DNA from: Terrihalobacillus insolitus
GTDB taxonomy: Bacteria; Bacillota; Bacilli; Bacillales; Amphibacillaceae
DNA: 64,000 nt
Direction of reading: 5' to 3'
NCBI RefSeq assembly: GCF_028416575.1
Contig: NZ_JAMQKB010000001.1
Coordinates: 617,276 to 681,275, forward strand
Shown here: piece after piece, positions 24,372 through 34,868 of the stretch
How positions within the stretch are numbered: position 1 is the first letter of the stretch
Layout of the letters: each line of letters opens with the position of its first letter
Notes under the pieces: model-generated
Database searches by the model: none
The model's input: the letters and a program-made list of their open reading frames with translations, nothing else
What the model was told of the DNA's origin: nothing
Program-made: the position numbers and the translations under genes

Positions 24372-25619
24372 TTATTCTTGAGCTCTTGAATTTTTTTGGG
24401 ACTTACACAAATCTAAATACTTCTTGGTCATCCCATTAAATAAAAGAAAAAGTAAAAACATATATGGAACACCTTCTAGTATCGGTTCCACCATAAATTG
24501 TAATACAAAGCCCAAAAAGGTACTAAAGATAAATATTTTAAATTCAATCTCTACAAATTCATTAATAATAATAGTAAATAAATTTATAAAAGATTTGATT
24601 GTATATATAGATAGAAAAAAGAAAGGAATCAATCCTGTGGCATTCAGGACATCTAGCCATAAATTATGTGCGTAAGAGAAACCCATTCTATATCCGCCAA
24701 ATGGGAATTGGAACATTTGACTTATTGCAGTTTTCCAGAATAACATCCTTGGGTCACTTTCTAGTGTATTTGTTTCCGATCTCAAATACCACGTAGAATT
24801 TAATACAAAATCTTTTATGCCAAATGTATTACTTATATAAATGAGATAAACTACAGTAAAAGAAGACAATATCGCAAATAATAACTTTAAAAATTCTTTA
24901 TAATTTTTTCTTCTTTGAAAGCCATAAATTAAAAAGCTAAAACAGAAGTTTATTACTATAATTACCAATAAAGTCCTAGTTCCTGATATAAATGAAAAGA
25001 TAGCTGAAAGTACAGTTGCTAATATTATAATACTGGAAACTAAAATGTGTTTTCGGTCTTTTAATACTATAATACTATAAAATAATAGACTTGAGATTAT
25101 TGCATAATGTGTGCCTTGGAGAGTTGCCGCTATATTTACACCCGTCCATATATCTGGTATTATCCTCTCACTAATTGAAGGACGAAATCCATATATTTGA
25201 AAATATTTCAACATATTTAAAAAGCCATGAATAAACAACCCTATAGAAATTGTTATCATTGACTTCACAATGAAGTTATAATCAGTTTTCACTATAAAGT
25301 ATCCCAAAACAAAGCAAGCTATTGGTCCAACTAGAAATACGAGAATTGTAAACATTCCAGCTGATCGATAAAGAGAAAAGATGATAAAATAACTAACTGT
25401 AAAAAGAAATATTAGTAATAGATCAATTGTTATTTTAAATTTCGATACTTTATGATTAATAATAATCAGTGCGGTAATAAATAATCCTATTAACCAATAT
25501 TGACCTTTCTCTAATAGATTAATAGAAAACAAAAACACGCTAATCAGCCATAACCAATCAAGGTTTTTTCTTTCATTAATTGATAAAAGAGTATTATTTT
25601 TAGAGTTCCCTTTTTTCAT
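24372..25619 (-). CDS. Wzy-type O-antigen/capsule polymerase
   Basis: 415 residues with about eleven hydrophobic segments spread over the whole length and a large outer loop before the final helices. That loop contains GGYRMGFSYAHNLWLDVLNA; the HN-x-x-L-x-x-L motif is typical of Wzy/O-antigen ligase proteins. As the only such protein within the capsule operon it is probably the repeat-unit polymerase that works with the Wzx flippase. Sequence conservation in this family is low. Confidence 0.75.
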   Translation of the reverse strand: MKKGNSKNNTLLSINERKNLDWLWLISVFLFSINLLEKGQYWLIGLFITALIIINHKVSKFKITIDLLLIFLFTVSYFIIFSLYRSAGMFTILVFLVGPIACFVLGYFIVKTDYNFIVKSMITISIGLFIHGFLNMLKYFQIYGFRPSISERIIPDIWTGVNIAATLQGTHYAIISSLLFYSIIVLKDRKHILVSSIIILATVLSAIFSFISGTRTLLVIIVINFCFSFLIYGFQRRKNYKEFLKLLFAILSSFTVVYLIYISNTFGIKDFVLNSTWYLRSETNTLESDPRMLFWKTAISQMFQFPFGGYRMGFSYAHNLWLDVLNATGLIPFFFLSIYTIKSFINLFTIIINEFVEIEFKIFIFSTFLGFVLQFMVEPILEGVPYMFLLFLLFNGMTKKYLDLCKSQKNSRAQE

Positions 25620-25727
25620 TCTAACCTCAACCTTCGTTTTAAACGCCTATAATATTAATAAACATCTATTTATTTAAATTCCATTTTATAAGAGTAGAAG
25701 TTTTTAACTTTACTTAGGTACTATTAC

Positions 25728-26930
25728 TTAATCCTCCCTTTCTAGTTCCATTATTTTCCTCGCCTGCATGATGTTATTTTTTTCCTTAGAAACAAATTCT
25801 TTAGAATTTAGCCCTACACAATGTAAATCTTTCCGACTTTTCTTTAAAATCTTATTAAGAGTATTTGCCATTCCGTCAATTGTTTCATCCTCAAATAAAT
25901 AAACATATTCATTATATACTTTGGGCATCCCTTGAAGTGGAGTTGTGATAACAGGGGTACCTGAAACCATATACTCCATGTTTTTAGATGGAAAAGAGTA
26001 TTTTGTAAATTCTTCACTCGAAGGCCGTGGATTTACTAATAAAGTTGCTTTTATTTGTTCATTTACAACTCTATTATTTGGGACAACCCCATGAAATTTA
26101 ATCCTATTATCTTCTAATTCGTAATGTTTTATGTCACTTTCCATATCACCATATCCAAATAACCACAATCTAGCATTTTTATCATTTAATTTCATAAATG
26201 CTTTAATTAACTTATCTAAACCGTATTTCTTTTTAAGAGCACCCGCATAAATTATTACTTTTTCTGAATATTTATTATCAAAGGAATTTGGCACACCTTC
26301 CATGTCACAGTCTACCATACCTTCTACTACTACATACGGTCTGCAATTTGGATTAACTATTTTATTCATTTGTTCTGTAAGGATCACATATCGATCGTAC
26401 CTATACATAAAAAAATTAACGATAGATTTATTTATTTTTAATTTGACCCTCTTTAATAAAGATTTTTTTTTGAATTGTGCGTAATCGTCCATATAGTTTG
26501 GTACATCTGTAACAATTGCTACTGTTGTAGTCCCAAATATTTTAGATGACAAAAGAGCAGCAGATGATATCGATAAATTTAAGACATCACAAATAATGAA
26601 TTTTTCTTCTTTTCGGTTTTGTAAATTCCATTTAAATGCATTAATTAGAGTTTCAAAAAATATTGAAATATTCCTTAATAGAGGATTCTTCAAAACAGAC
26701 ACGTAGTAGAATTTTATCTTCTTATAATCCTCAGTCTTTTTAAATTCACCTAATTTTTCATTGGTTGGTGGTCTAGAAATTACTTGTATAGTATTTCCTA
26801 ACATCAAAAGTCCCTTGCTAAGCAATTTGTGGAATTTTTGAGCTTGTTGTTGCGGTTTTCGGTTGCTTTTTTCAAAAATAGTACTGAATTTTTCATCAGA
26901 ACATAATGTTGACACATATAATATTTTCAT
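25728..26930 (-). CDS. GT4-family glycosyltransferase
   Basis: 400 residues, GT-B fold. The N-terminus MKILYVSTLCSDEKFSTIFE is followed by FHKLLSKGLLMLGNTIQVIS. In the C-terminal domain VIIYAGALKKKYGLDKLIKA and PSKNMEYMVSGTPVITTPL (Glu of the donor site) are clear. It is part of the capsule operon and may follow the first transferases in repeat-unit assembly. Confidence 0.85.
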   Translation of the reverse strand: MKILYVSTLCSDEKFSTIFEKSNRKPQQQAQKFHKLLSKGLLMLGNTIQVISRPPTNEKLGEFKKTEDYKKIKFYYVSVLKNPLLRNISIFFETLINAFKWNLQNRKEEKFIICDVLNLSISSAALLSSKIFGTTTVAIVTDVPNYMDDYAQFKKKSLLKRVKLKINKSIVNFFMYRYDRYVILTEQMNKIVNPNCRPYVVVEGMVDCDMEGVPNSFDNKYSEKVIIYAGALKKKYGLDKLIKAFMKLNDKNARLWLFGYGDMESDIKHYELEDNRIKFHGVVPNNRVVNEQIKATLLVNPRPSSEEFTKYSFPSKNMEYMVSGTPVITTPLQGMPKVYNEYVYLFEDETIDGMANTLNKILKKSRKDLHCVGLNSKEFVSKEKNNIMQARKIMELERED

Positions 26931-27049
26931 TTTGTCACTCCTGATTACTACAAACGGCTATATTATAATTATACTGGTACCAAAGCATTTCATCCCGCCA
27001 TTAGTACATTTAAAATAACATTTTATTTATCAGACCACATCTTCTATTA

Positions 27050-28207
27050 TCATATCCCTATACTTTTCTTAGCGATTTCATAGTAAGAATAATGCTTCAT
27101 TCCCTCGGTTTCTGAAACCTTTTTCATTTGTTTATAGGTATTCTCATTATTTATTACATCCATTATATTTCGTTTAATTTCATCCACTGAATCTTCATAC
27201 AAGAATTTGCAATTACCACCCAAATCTACATGAGTTGTACCATCCCAATACTTTACAAACATTGGGATGCCTAGACCAACTACCTGCTCCCAAAAAACAG
27301 AATGTCGCCCAGGAAAAATCACTAAGTCTGCCGAAGAAAAATACTTGTAGCTTTCTTCTCCAGGAACCCATCCTATATATTTTATCTTTTCACCATCACT
27401 AAGTGCTGTTACTTCTTTTTTTAAATCCTCTACTACTGAGCCAAAAACAATAAGCTTAATATTTGGATGAGCTATACTCTTCACAGCTTCCATTAGTAAT
27501 AATGTTTGCTTCTTGGCATTATCAATTTTTCCTCCTGTAATAATCAAAAAATCATCGTTACTTATTTGATATTGTTCGCGAATCAATGATTTATTTTCTT
27601 CGTTCTTCATTGCTTGAACTTTTTCATCATCAACACCCATCACTAATAATTCAATTTTATGTTTAGGCAAATTATAAACTTCTTTTAGAAAAGAAACTCT
27701 TGCCGGAAGAACTCCATAAATTTTTTGGGTGTAAGGTTCAATCATTTGTGCGCACTTTTTCCAAATAAACCCATGCAAAAAGTATTTTGAAAACCAGTTT
27801 TGAGCACTATTTGAGAAATCAGCATGATTATCGACATAAGTAATGACATTAGGATGCTTTTTTAGATATTTGACAATATTAATAATATCTAAAAACTGGA
27901 CACCATGAACAAATAAAATATCAGGATTTTCATTTTCTAAAGTTTGATATAAATCTTTATATACTTTAAACTTAGAATTAATATTGGTACTAAATTTATT
28001 TTTAATTCTGATCATCTTAACACCATAATCATTATAATAATCGGTACGATAATTTATTTCCAAACTGTTATTTTGATTCCATATATACTGTGATGTAATA
28101 ACACTTGTTTCGTATCCTAGTTTCTTATGGTATTTTGGTAACAGATTATCTTGATATGTCCATCCATCGGTAACAGGACCACATAAGCAGATATGAGTAA
28201 TCTTCAT
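27050..28207 (-). CDS. GT4-like glycosyltransferase
   Basis: About 385 residues. The start ATG at 28207 gives MKITHICLCGPVTDGWTY; the longer GTG frame places the AGGA site too close. The first domain has the ETSVITSQYIWN segment and the second FLIITGGKIDNAKKQTLLL and LVIFPGRHSVFWEQVVGLGI, typical of GT-B enzymes, although the usual E-x7-E is less regular. The intergenic gaps on either side are short and the gene belongs to the operon. Confidence 0.8.
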   Translation of the reverse strand: MKITHICLCGPVTDGWTYQDNLLPKYHKKLGYETSVITSQYIWNQNNSLEINYRTDYYNDYGVKMIRIKNKFSTNINSKFKVYKDLYQTLENENPDILFVHGVQFLDIINIVKYLKKHPNVITYVDNHADFSNSAQNWFSKYFLHGFIWKKCAQMIEPYTQKIYGVLPARVSFLKEVYNLPKHKIELLVMGVDDEKVQAMKNEENKSLIREQYQISNDDFLIITGGKIDNAKKQTLLLMEAVKSIAHPNIKLIVFGSVVEDLKKEVTALSDGEKIKYIGWVPGEESYKYFSSADLVIFPGRHSVFWEQVVGLGIPMFVKYWDGTTHVDLGGNCKFLYEDSVDEIKRNIMDVINNENTYKQMKKVSETEGMKHYSYYEIAKKSIGI

Positions 28208-28253
28208 AAAAAACACTTCCTAGTTATTAAAATAATCCAACACTAGCTTAAAT

Positions 28254-29333
28254 TTAGCTAACAATTTCTTCTGCTAAACTCATTATTTCCATTACGTCAT
28301 TACTCTTTAAATTTATATCTTCTAAATATTCCAGTCTCTCCCCATATACATTCTCCATTAATTTTGCCAATGATTCACTATCAAAGCTATTAAAAAAATA
28401 TGCATTAGAATAACCATCCAATATTTCATGTGAAAAAGGAGTATCGGATGCCAATATCATACCTCTGTGTATTTTACATTCTTGTATGGGCAAACCATAA
28501 GTTTCGATATATGAAGGGAATACGAGAACGGACTTAGAATAATAATTGAATACATCTTCTCGACCAATGCTTCCAATAAAATATATTGGTAAATTCTTCT
28601 CTTGAACTCTTTTATATAAATCCGAAATATGATCATTTTCATTTCCTTTTATTGTGATAATTACTTTATAGCCATGCATGTTTTTATTCTTTAATTTTTC
28701 GCACGCCTCAACTATTAACCGATGATTCTTATAATAACTTGCACCAGCAGGATAAAAAAATGTAGATAAAGTTTCATTATCAGGTTTAAAGTATTTCTGT
28801 ATATTCACATTAATTCGAGGGGGTACTACTTTTATTTTTTCTTTACTTATACTGCATTTCTCAATACAAGCCTTCTTAAACCAGTCTGACTGTACAATAA
28901 CCTTCTTAGATTTTTTTATAGATTTATATATTGCATTACTTAATATATTTTGATAAAACCAAAAAAGTTTATTTTCTTTAAAGCTAAATTTATAATCTAT
29001 AAATGGTAGAGATTGATGAACATATATAATTTGTTCGATGTTAATTCTTGGGATTTTTAAGTTTTGAAGAGAAAAAACTTTATCCGGTTGATATTTTTTT
29101 ACAATGTATTGTGCAAAAAAATGATCAAAAAAAAGCCTATGTAACCAGCTTTTTTTTAACCAAGGAAACCTAAGAACTTTGATGTTCGCCGTCTCTTGAA
29201 ATTCAGGCTTACTCAGTACAAAAATCCATTGAATGTTCTTATCTTTATAATTTCTTACTTCATTGTAGAACTCATCTAATATTGATAAGGCCCCTCCGTT
29301 CTCAGCCGGAACATCAAATACCATTATTTTCAT
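28254..29333 (-). CDS. GT4-family glycosyltransferase
   Basis: About 359 residues. It overlaps the end of capG by a few bases; GGGAGAG inside the overlap lies at a good distance from ATG 29333 (MKIMVFDVPAENGGALSIL), so this start is preferred. GT4 features include STFFYPAGASYYKNHRLIVEA and VLVFPSYIETYGLPIQECKI. The overlap with capG suggests translational coupling and a link to FucNAc-type sugars, although the acceptor is not known. Confidence 0.85.
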   Translation of the reverse strand: MKIMVFDVPAENGGALSILDEFYNEVRNYKDKNIQWIFVLSKPEFQETANIKVLRFPWLKKSWLHRLFFDHFFAQYIVKKYQPDKVFSLQNLKIPRINIEQIIYVHQSLPFIDYKFSFKENKLFWFYQNILSNAIYKSIKKSKKVIVQSDWFKKACIEKCSISKEKIKVVPPRINVNIQKYFKPDNETLSTFFYPAGASYYKNHRLIVEACEKLKNKNMHGYKVIITIKGNENDHISDLYKRVQEKNLPIYFIGSIGREDVFNYYSKSVLVFPSYIETYGLPIQECKIHRGMILASDTPFSHEILDGYSNAYFFNSFDSESLAKLMENVYGERLEYLEDINLKSNDVMEIMSLAEEIVS

Positions 29334-29335
29334 TA

Positions 29336-30463
29336 TTACATTCTCTCCCAAACAACCCTATTCACATAATCTGTATATGATAATATTATCCGTAATACCT
29401 TGTCCGACACATTTGGCATACTATAATCACTAACACGCCTTAAGGTAGTTTTTTCTTGTGTCTCCAGTACCTCCAGTCCTTGTAATACTCTTTCTCTCTT
29501 TAACCCAACCAACATAACTGAAGCTTCTTCCATCGCTTCTGGCCTTTCATGTGCTTGTCTGATATTTATAGCTCTAAACCCAAGAATAGATGACTCCTCA
29601 CTAATTGTTCCACTATCACTTAGAACTGCTTTAGCCTTTATTTGGAGTTTCACATAATCGTTAAATCCTAATGGTTTCATAGTTTTCACTAAAGGATTGA
29701 ATTTTGTCTCTTTAACCTCAATCATTTTTCTTGTTCTTGGGTGAGTACTCACAATCACTGGCATATTATATTTCTCTGCAACGGCATTTAAACTATCTAC
29801 TAAATCTAAGAAATTAACTTCTGAATTGATATTCTCTTCTCTATGGGCTGATACCACAAAGTAGTTTCCCTCTTCTAATTCGAACCTTTCTAATACATCT
29901 GAATTTTCTATTTCAGCTTTTCTTGAATTTAGAACTTCAAACATAGGGCTTCCAGTTTTAATAATTCTATCTGAAGGAACACCTTCTCTAAGAAGATACT
30001 CTCGTGCAATGTTACTGTATGTTAAATTAATATCAGCTGTGTGATCGACAATTTTTCTATTCGTTTCTTCAGGCACTCTTTGATCAAAACATCTATTTCC
30101 TGCTTCCATATGGAAAATAGGAATATGACGCCTTTTGGCAGCAATAGCACATAAACAACTATTTGTATCTCCTAGCACTAAAAATGCATCTGGCTTTACT
30201 TTTTCCATAATAGGATCTATCTTAACTAGTATATTTCCAATTGTCTCCACTGCAGTCCCTGTAGCGGCATTAAGAAAATAGTCTGGTTTTTTCAAATTAA
30301 AATCTTTAAAGAACACTTCGTTTAATTCATAATCATAATTTTGCCCAGTATGAACAAGTGTATGTTCAATTGCGTTTGATTCTTCTAACTTATTAATAAC
30401 AGCTGATAGTCTAATAATCTCCGGTCTTGTACCCACAACTGTCATTACTTTTAATCTCTTCAT
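29336..30463 (-). CDS. capG: UDP-N-acetyl-talosamine/GlcNAc 2-epimerase (CapG/FnlC)
   Basis: 375 residues of the WecB-type epimerase fold: KVMTVVGTRPEIIRLSAV at the start, HTGQNYDYELNEVFF, GDTNSC, HMEAGNRCFDQRVPEETNRK and SDSGTISEESSILG. The HMEAGNRCFDQRVPEE variant (in place of EAGLR...) distinguishes CapG/FnlC/WbjD from ordinary UDP-GlcNAc 2-epimerases. It catalyses the last step of UDP-N-acetyl-L-fucosamine synthesis. It follows capF by 3 bp. Confidence 0.92.
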   Translation of the reverse strand: MKRLKVMTVVGTRPEIIRLSAVINKLEESNAIEHTLVHTGQNYDYELNEVFFKDFNLKKPDYFLNAATGTAVETIGNILVKIDPIMEKVKPDAFLVLGDTNSCLCAIAAKRRHIPIFHMEAGNRCFDQRVPEETNRKIVDHTADINLTYSNIAREYLLREGVPSDRIIKTGSPMFEVLNSRKAEIENSDVLERFELEEGNYFVVSAHREENINSEVNFLDLVDSLNAVAEKYNMPVIVSTHPRTRKMIEVKETKFNPLVKTMKPLGFNDYVKLQIKAKAVLSDSGTISEESSILGFRAINIRQAHERPEAMEEASVMLVGLKRERVLQGLEVLETQEKTTLRRVSDYSMPNVSDKVLRIILSYTDYVNRVVWERM

Positions 30464-30466
30464 AAA

Positions 30467-31576
30467 TTATACCTCCACAAAATAAGTGTCCGGCTTTTCC
30501 GGGTCAAAACATTCATTTGCCCACATTACGGTTACGAGATCACTTTCGCCAACGTTTACAATGGAATGTGTATAACCGGTAGGAATATCTACAACCTGCA
30601 ACTTTTCACCACTTACTCTATATTCAATAATTTCTTCAGAATCTATCTTTCTAAAGCGAATTAAGCCTTCTCCGCTTACTACTAAAAATTTCTCATTTTT
30701 AGTATGATGCCAATGGTTTCCTTTTGTTATTCCTGGTTTTGATACATTTACAGAAACTTGTCCTCTTTCAGGTGTTCTCATAAATTCTGTAAAAGAGCCT
30801 CTATGATCACAATTCATTTTAAGGTCATATGAAAACTGATCTTCAGGTAAAAAGCTTAAATAAGTACTATAAAGCTTCTTTGTTAATTCATCTTCCATAT
30901 TTAGAATACTTAAATTTGTTCTACTTTCTTTAAAGCTCTTTATTAGTTCAGCTAGATCCCCAAGTTTAATATTATGTGTTATAGGCACAATACAGAAATC
31001 TTCATGCACTGTGGGTTTTCCCTCTAAAGCACTTAAAAACTCTTCCAATACATCATCTATATAACAAAGTTTAAGTTCTAAATCTGGATTGTTTATTTGA
31101 ATATCTAAATCTCTAGCTATATTATGGCAAAATGTAGCCACCACAGTATTATAGTTAGGTTTACTCCACTTTCCAAATAAGTTAGGAAGTCGATATACAT
31201 AAACTTTTGCATCAGTTTCAAAATAGTGATTGAATAATAAATCCTCACCAGCCTTCTTACTTCTTCCATAAGGGTTATCTTTTTCTGCTTGTATCGAAGA
31301 AGTAATAAGAATGGGAGCATTATTTCTATATTTTTTCAATAGTTCTAACAATCGAGAAGTAAAACCAAAATTACCTTCCATAAATTCATTTTCATTTTGG
31401 GGTCTGTTTATCCCAGCTAAATGGAAGACAAAATTACATTCTTTGGTATATTTCTCAAGTAGCGAAGGATCACTTTCCCTTGTAAACTCAAAGATATCAT
31501 TATATCCCTTGTTTTTAAGTTCAGCGATAAGATTTTTTCCTACAAAACCCTTTGCGCCTGTTACAAGAATTTTCAT
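30467..31576 (-). CDS. capF: UDP-2-acetamido-2,6-dideoxyhexulose reductase with cupin (CapF/FnlB)
   Basis: 369 residues. The N-terminal SDR domain has GAKGFVGKNL and a shortened YGRSKKAGE catalytic motif. The C-terminal cupin (from about residue 245) has GNHWHHTKNEKFLVVSGEG with metal-binding His residues. This two-domain build is specific to CapF/FnlB, the middle enzyme in UDP-L-FucNAc synthesis. It sits between capE and capG. Confidence 0.92.
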   Translation of the reverse strand: MKILVTGAKGFVGKNLIAELKNKGYNDIFEFTRESDPSLLEKYTKECNFVFHLAGINRPQNENEFMEGNFGFTSRLLELLKKYRNNAPILITSSIQAEKDNPYGRSKKAGEDLLFNHYFETDAKVYVYRLPNLFGKWSKPNYNTVVATFCHNIARDLDIQINNPDLELKLCYIDDVLEEFLSALEGKPTVHEDFCIVPITHNIKLGDLAELIKSFKESRTNLSILNMEDELTKKLYSTYLSFLPEDQFSYDLKMNCDHRGSFTEFMRTPERGQVSVNVSKPGITKGNHWHHTKNEKFLVVSGEGLIRFRKIDSEEIIEYRVSGEKLQVVDIPTGYTHSIVNVGESDLVTVMWANECFDPEKPDTYFVEV

Positions 31577-31591
31577 GTGTTAATACCACCT

Positions 31592-32629
31592 TTAATTTAT
31601 TACATGAACCTTTTCATTCCATTCCTTAAGCTCATTTTGAACATAGTTTAATTCCAATAATTTTTCTTTAATTTGCTCAACACTAAGAATTTGTGTATTA
31701 TCCGAATTATATTCTTCAATAGTAGTTAGCTGTTGATCTCCTTCCGCAAAATACTTGTCATAGTTGAGATCCCTTTGATCAGCAGGAACTCTATAGAAAC
31801 CAGGCAAGTCTTCTGCCTTTACATATTCCTCTTTCGTAAGGAGTGTTTCATAACGTTTTTCTCCATGACGGGTTCCAATAATTTTTATTTCATTATCCGC
31901 ACTAAATAATTCTTTAATAGCTTGAGCAAGGTCCCCAATTGTACTAGCAGGGGATTTTTGAACCATAATATCTCCTGCCTCAGCATTTTGAAATGCAAAT
32001 AGTACTAACTCCACCGCTTCTTCTAAGCTCATAAGGAATCTTGTCATATTTGGATCTGTAACAGTTATTGGCTGACCGTTTTTAATTTGTTCAATAAATA
32101 AAGGAATAACCGAACCACGAGAGGCCATTACATTCCCATATCTAGTTCCACAAATTAGAGTTCTATCTGGGTCAACAGTTTTTGATTTAGCAACAAATAC
32201 TTTTTCCATCATAGCTTTTGATATCCCCATTGCATTAATTGGATAAGCCGCTTTATCTGTGGAAAGGCAAATTACTTTTTTCACACTATACTCAATAGCT
32301 GCTGTTAATACGTTGTCTGTACCATTAACATTAGTTTTTACAGCTTCAAGAGGGAAAAACTCACAAGATGGAACTTGCTTTAATGCTGCTGCATGAAAGA
32401 TATAATCTACCCCATGCATTGCATTTTTTACACTGGCTATATCTCTAACATCACCAATATAAAACTTTAACTTTTCATTTTTGTAATGTTTTCTCATATC
32501 ATCTTGTTTTTTCTCATCTCTAGAAAAAATGCGAATTTCTTTTATATCGGTCTCTAGGAATCTTTCCATCACAGCATTACCGAAAGAGCCTGTACCACCT
32601 GTTATCAATAAAGTTTTATCTTTGAACAT
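31592..32629 (-). CDS. capE: UDP-GlcNAc 4,6-dehydratase/5-epimerase (CapE/FnlA)
   Basis: About 345 residues. The ATG at 32629 (MFKDKTLLITGGTGSFG) is preferred because AGAGGT stands ahead of it. SDR features are TGGTGSFGNAV, FHAAALKQVPSCEFFPLEAV, STDKAAYPINAMGISKAMME and GTRYGNVMASRGSVIPLF. This soluble short dehydratase opens UDP-L-FucNAc synthesis from UDP-GlcNAc. It is distinct from the membrane-bound PglF-type dehydratase encoded at 40553. Confidence 0.92.
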   Translation of the reverse strand: MFKDKTLLITGGTGSFGNAVMERFLETDIKEIRIFSRDEKKQDDMRKHYKNEKLKFYIGDVRDIASVKNAMHGVDYIFHAAALKQVPSCEFFPLEAVKTNVNGTDNVLTAAIEYSVKKVICLSTDKAAYPINAMGISKAMMEKVFVAKSKTVDPDRTLICGTRYGNVMASRGSVIPLFIEQIKNGQPITVTDPNMTRFLMSLEEAVELVLFAFQNAEAGDIMVQKSPASTIGDLAQAIKELFSADNEIKIIGTRHGEKRYETLLTKEEYVKAEDLPGFYRVPADQRDLNYDKYFAEGDQQLTTIEEYNSDNTQILSVEQIKEKLLELNYVQNELKEWNEKVHVIN

Positions 32630-32648
32630 ATGAATACCTCTTTTCAAA

Positions 32649-33851
32649 TTATTTAAAATGACTCATTATAATGTCGTATGATTGCTTCACAGTATAATTT
32701 TGTTCTAAATATTCCCTTGCGTTTTCACCCATTTTTTTTATTAATTCTTTATCACACAGCTTTGGTAATTTTTGATTAAAATGCTCAACATCACTACTCT
32801 GGCACCAAAAACCAAATTGTCCTTGTTCTATTACCTTTCCGATATCAGAGTTAAGATCTGTTGCTGCCAAAACAGGCATTGAAGCCTGCATATAGGAAAG
32901 AAGTCTGGAAGGGAAATTTGGTATAGTAAAGCGTTTATCAAGGAAGATCAATCCTACATCACATGAATTCACTAAAATTTCATAATCCTCTTTAGGTAGT
33001 TGTGCAAATAACTGTGCATTGGTCACCTTTCCACTTTCAAAAAATACTTTCAGTTTATTAAACTCTGTACCTGAACCAGCTATAACAAAATAAATTTGTT
33101 CATTTTCTGTATTGGCCTTTAAACAATCAATTAAAAAGTCAATACCTTGGGGTTTTCCAAGATTACCTCCATATACAAATACCGTTTTGTTAAGAGGTAT
33201 ATTGTACTTTTCCCGTATTTCCCTAACTTTGTTTTCATCCTTCTTTACTTTTAGAGGATCAATGCTATTTGGACAGACCTCTACTATATCGGGAGAAACT
33301 TCCATATTATTTCTTATTACAAAATCAACATTCGCCTGTGACATACATCCGATGAAGTCTGATTGAGCATATAACTGCTTTTCTTTAAACCTAAAATATT
33401 TATATATTAGACTACTTTTACTAAACATATTTAAATCAACAGCATTTTGAGGAAAAATGTCCTTTAACAAAAGATAAGACTTTGCATTATCCTTTTTTTT
33501 AACATAATTAATTACTTTTTCGAAAGTTATTGGTGGAGTTGAATAAATTACTAAATCAAATTTTATGCCCTTCAAATATTTCTTGATGGCTTTCAAAAAT
33601 AAGCTTTCTATCTTTAATGTTGATATACCCTTTTCAATAACATTAGTTTTGGTTATATTCCCAATTCTTACTCTAAGAAACTGTACTCCATTTTCATAAA
33701 TGTATTCGGTCGGTCTATTTAGTCTCTTTTCTCTTGGGCTAACAGCATATACATCATGCCCCTCATCTCTAAACTGTCTTAACAGATCAGTATAAATTCC
33801 TCTATCATCTATATTATTTAACCGACCAATTGACAAAAACAATATATTCAT
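32649..33851 (-). CDS. GT4 glycosyltransferase (WbuB/CapL-like, probable FucNAc transferase)
   Basis: 400 residues. The N-terminus MNILFLSIGRLNNIDDRGIY, the segment YSTPPITFEKVINYVKKKDN and LLLKDIFPQNAVDLNMFSK match the WbuB/CapL/WbjE class. These genes are repeatedly found beside capEFG/fnlABC and are proposed to transfer L-FucNAc. Later GT-B motifs such as FVYGGNLGKPQGIDFL are present. It is immediately upstream of capE. Confidence 0.8.
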   Translation of the reverse strand: MNILFLSIGRLNNIDDRGIYTDLLRQFRDEGHDVYAVSPREKRLNRPTEYIYENGVQFLRVRIGNITKTNVIEKGISTLKIESLFLKAIKKYLKGIKFDLVIYSTPPITFEKVINYVKKKDNAKSYLLLKDIFPQNAVDLNMFSKSSLIYKYFRFKEKQLYAQSDFIGCMSQANVDFVIRNNMEVSPDIVEVCPNSIDPLKVKKDENKVREIREKYNIPLNKTVFVYGGNLGKPQGIDFLIDCLKANTENEQIYFVIAGSGTEFNKLKVFFESGKVTNAQLFAQLPKEDYEILVNSCDVGLIFLDKRFTIPNFPSRLLSYMQASMPVLAATDLNSDIGKVIEQGQFGFWCQSSDVEHFNQKLPKLCDKELIKKMGENAREYLEQNYTVKQSYDIIMSHFK

Positions 33852-33872
33852 TCTCTCACCCTTACCAATCCA

Positions 33873-34868
33873 TTACTTTGAAAAAGCATTTTCTACAGAT
33901 TTTAGGATTTTTATTTCATTAAATTTCATCATACAAACCCCGTCTTCATAATGACCAATTGCGTCATCATTTGGATTTCCATTTATATTATTAATAATCA
34001 TCTCAGGAACATTAACTCCACTCTCATAGGCATGTGGATATCCACCACCAAATCGAGGATTCACTTCAGAAATGTAATATTCACCATTAACTTTAAATAT
34101 ATCAATATCTATTATTCCTTTAAAACCTGAATTTTTCACAAAATTCTTTATTAATTCAAACAGTTGGTTATCCTTAACTGAAACAGACTTGTCAGTTTCA
34201 CCAGCCCTCATCTTAATCTTTTCTTTTATAAATATCGCCACCGGTTCTTTAGAAATCATGTCAGTATAAACATCAGCACCATACTCTGTCCCATCCATGA
34301 ATTCCTGAATCATAAGGTTGTCAAACCTTGAAAATAACAATTCAATCTCTTCTTTGGATGTTACTTTGCTTATATTGATACTTGCACTGCCTCTTACGGG
34401 CTTCACAAACACTGGGTATTTAATGACTCCAGCTTCCACATCACTATAAAACTGTTCTTTATCTATATAACTATTAATAGTTTTGAAGTCATTACGAGTC
34501 AAAAATTCAAACATCTTATATTTATCAAAACACATTTCAACAACATCTGAATCTGAGATAATGGGTACACTACCAATATCTAAAAATACTTGTTGGTGTT
34601 CTGCAAGAAAACTAAGTTCTGGATCTATCAAAGATAAAATTGCTTTTATATTATTTTGTTTACATATTGAAAGAATGGCATCTAAATATCCCTCTTCTTC
34701 CATTCTAGGTACAATATAATAATCATCGGCTTCATATAAAGCAGGGGCCAAATCACTGCAGTCTGTTGCTATTACAAGACCTCTACCATCCAACTCTTTT
34801 TTAAAATACTGCACAATCTTATTTCTTGTTCCACAGCTTAATATTAGTATGTTTAAATCATCGCTCAT
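33873..34868 (-). CDS. ATP-grasp ligase (carbamoyl-phosphate-synthase-like)
   Basis: About 331 residues. The ATG at 34868 (MSDDLNILILSCG) lies inside the end of the PLP-enzyme gene, so the two overlap. An N-terminal pre-ATP-grasp Rossmann domain precedes the ATP-grasp core, with KYPVFVKPVRGSASINI, LMIQEFMDGTEYGADVYTD and the metal-binding YYISEVNPRFGGGYPHA. Such enzymes in sugar loci join carboxylates (often amino acids) to amines. With the PLP enzyme and formyltransferase it probably decorates an amino sugar (inference). The substrate is unknown. Confidence 0.8.
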   Translation of the reverse strand: MSDDLNILILSCGTRNKIVQYFKKELDGRGLVIATDCSDLAPALYEADDYYIVPRMEEEGYLDAILSICKQNNIKAILSLIDPELSFLAEHQQVFLDIGSVPIISDSDVVEMCFDKYKMFEFLTRNDFKTINSYIDKEQFYSDVEAGVIKYPVFVKPVRGSASINISKVTSKEEIELLFSRFDNLMIQEFMDGTEYGADVYTDMISKEPVAIFIKEKIKMRAGETDKSVSVKDNQLFELIKNFVKNSGFKGIIDIDIFKVNGEYYISEVNPRFGGGYPHAYESGVNVPEMIINNINGNPNDDAIGHYEDGVCMMKFNEIKILKSVENAFSK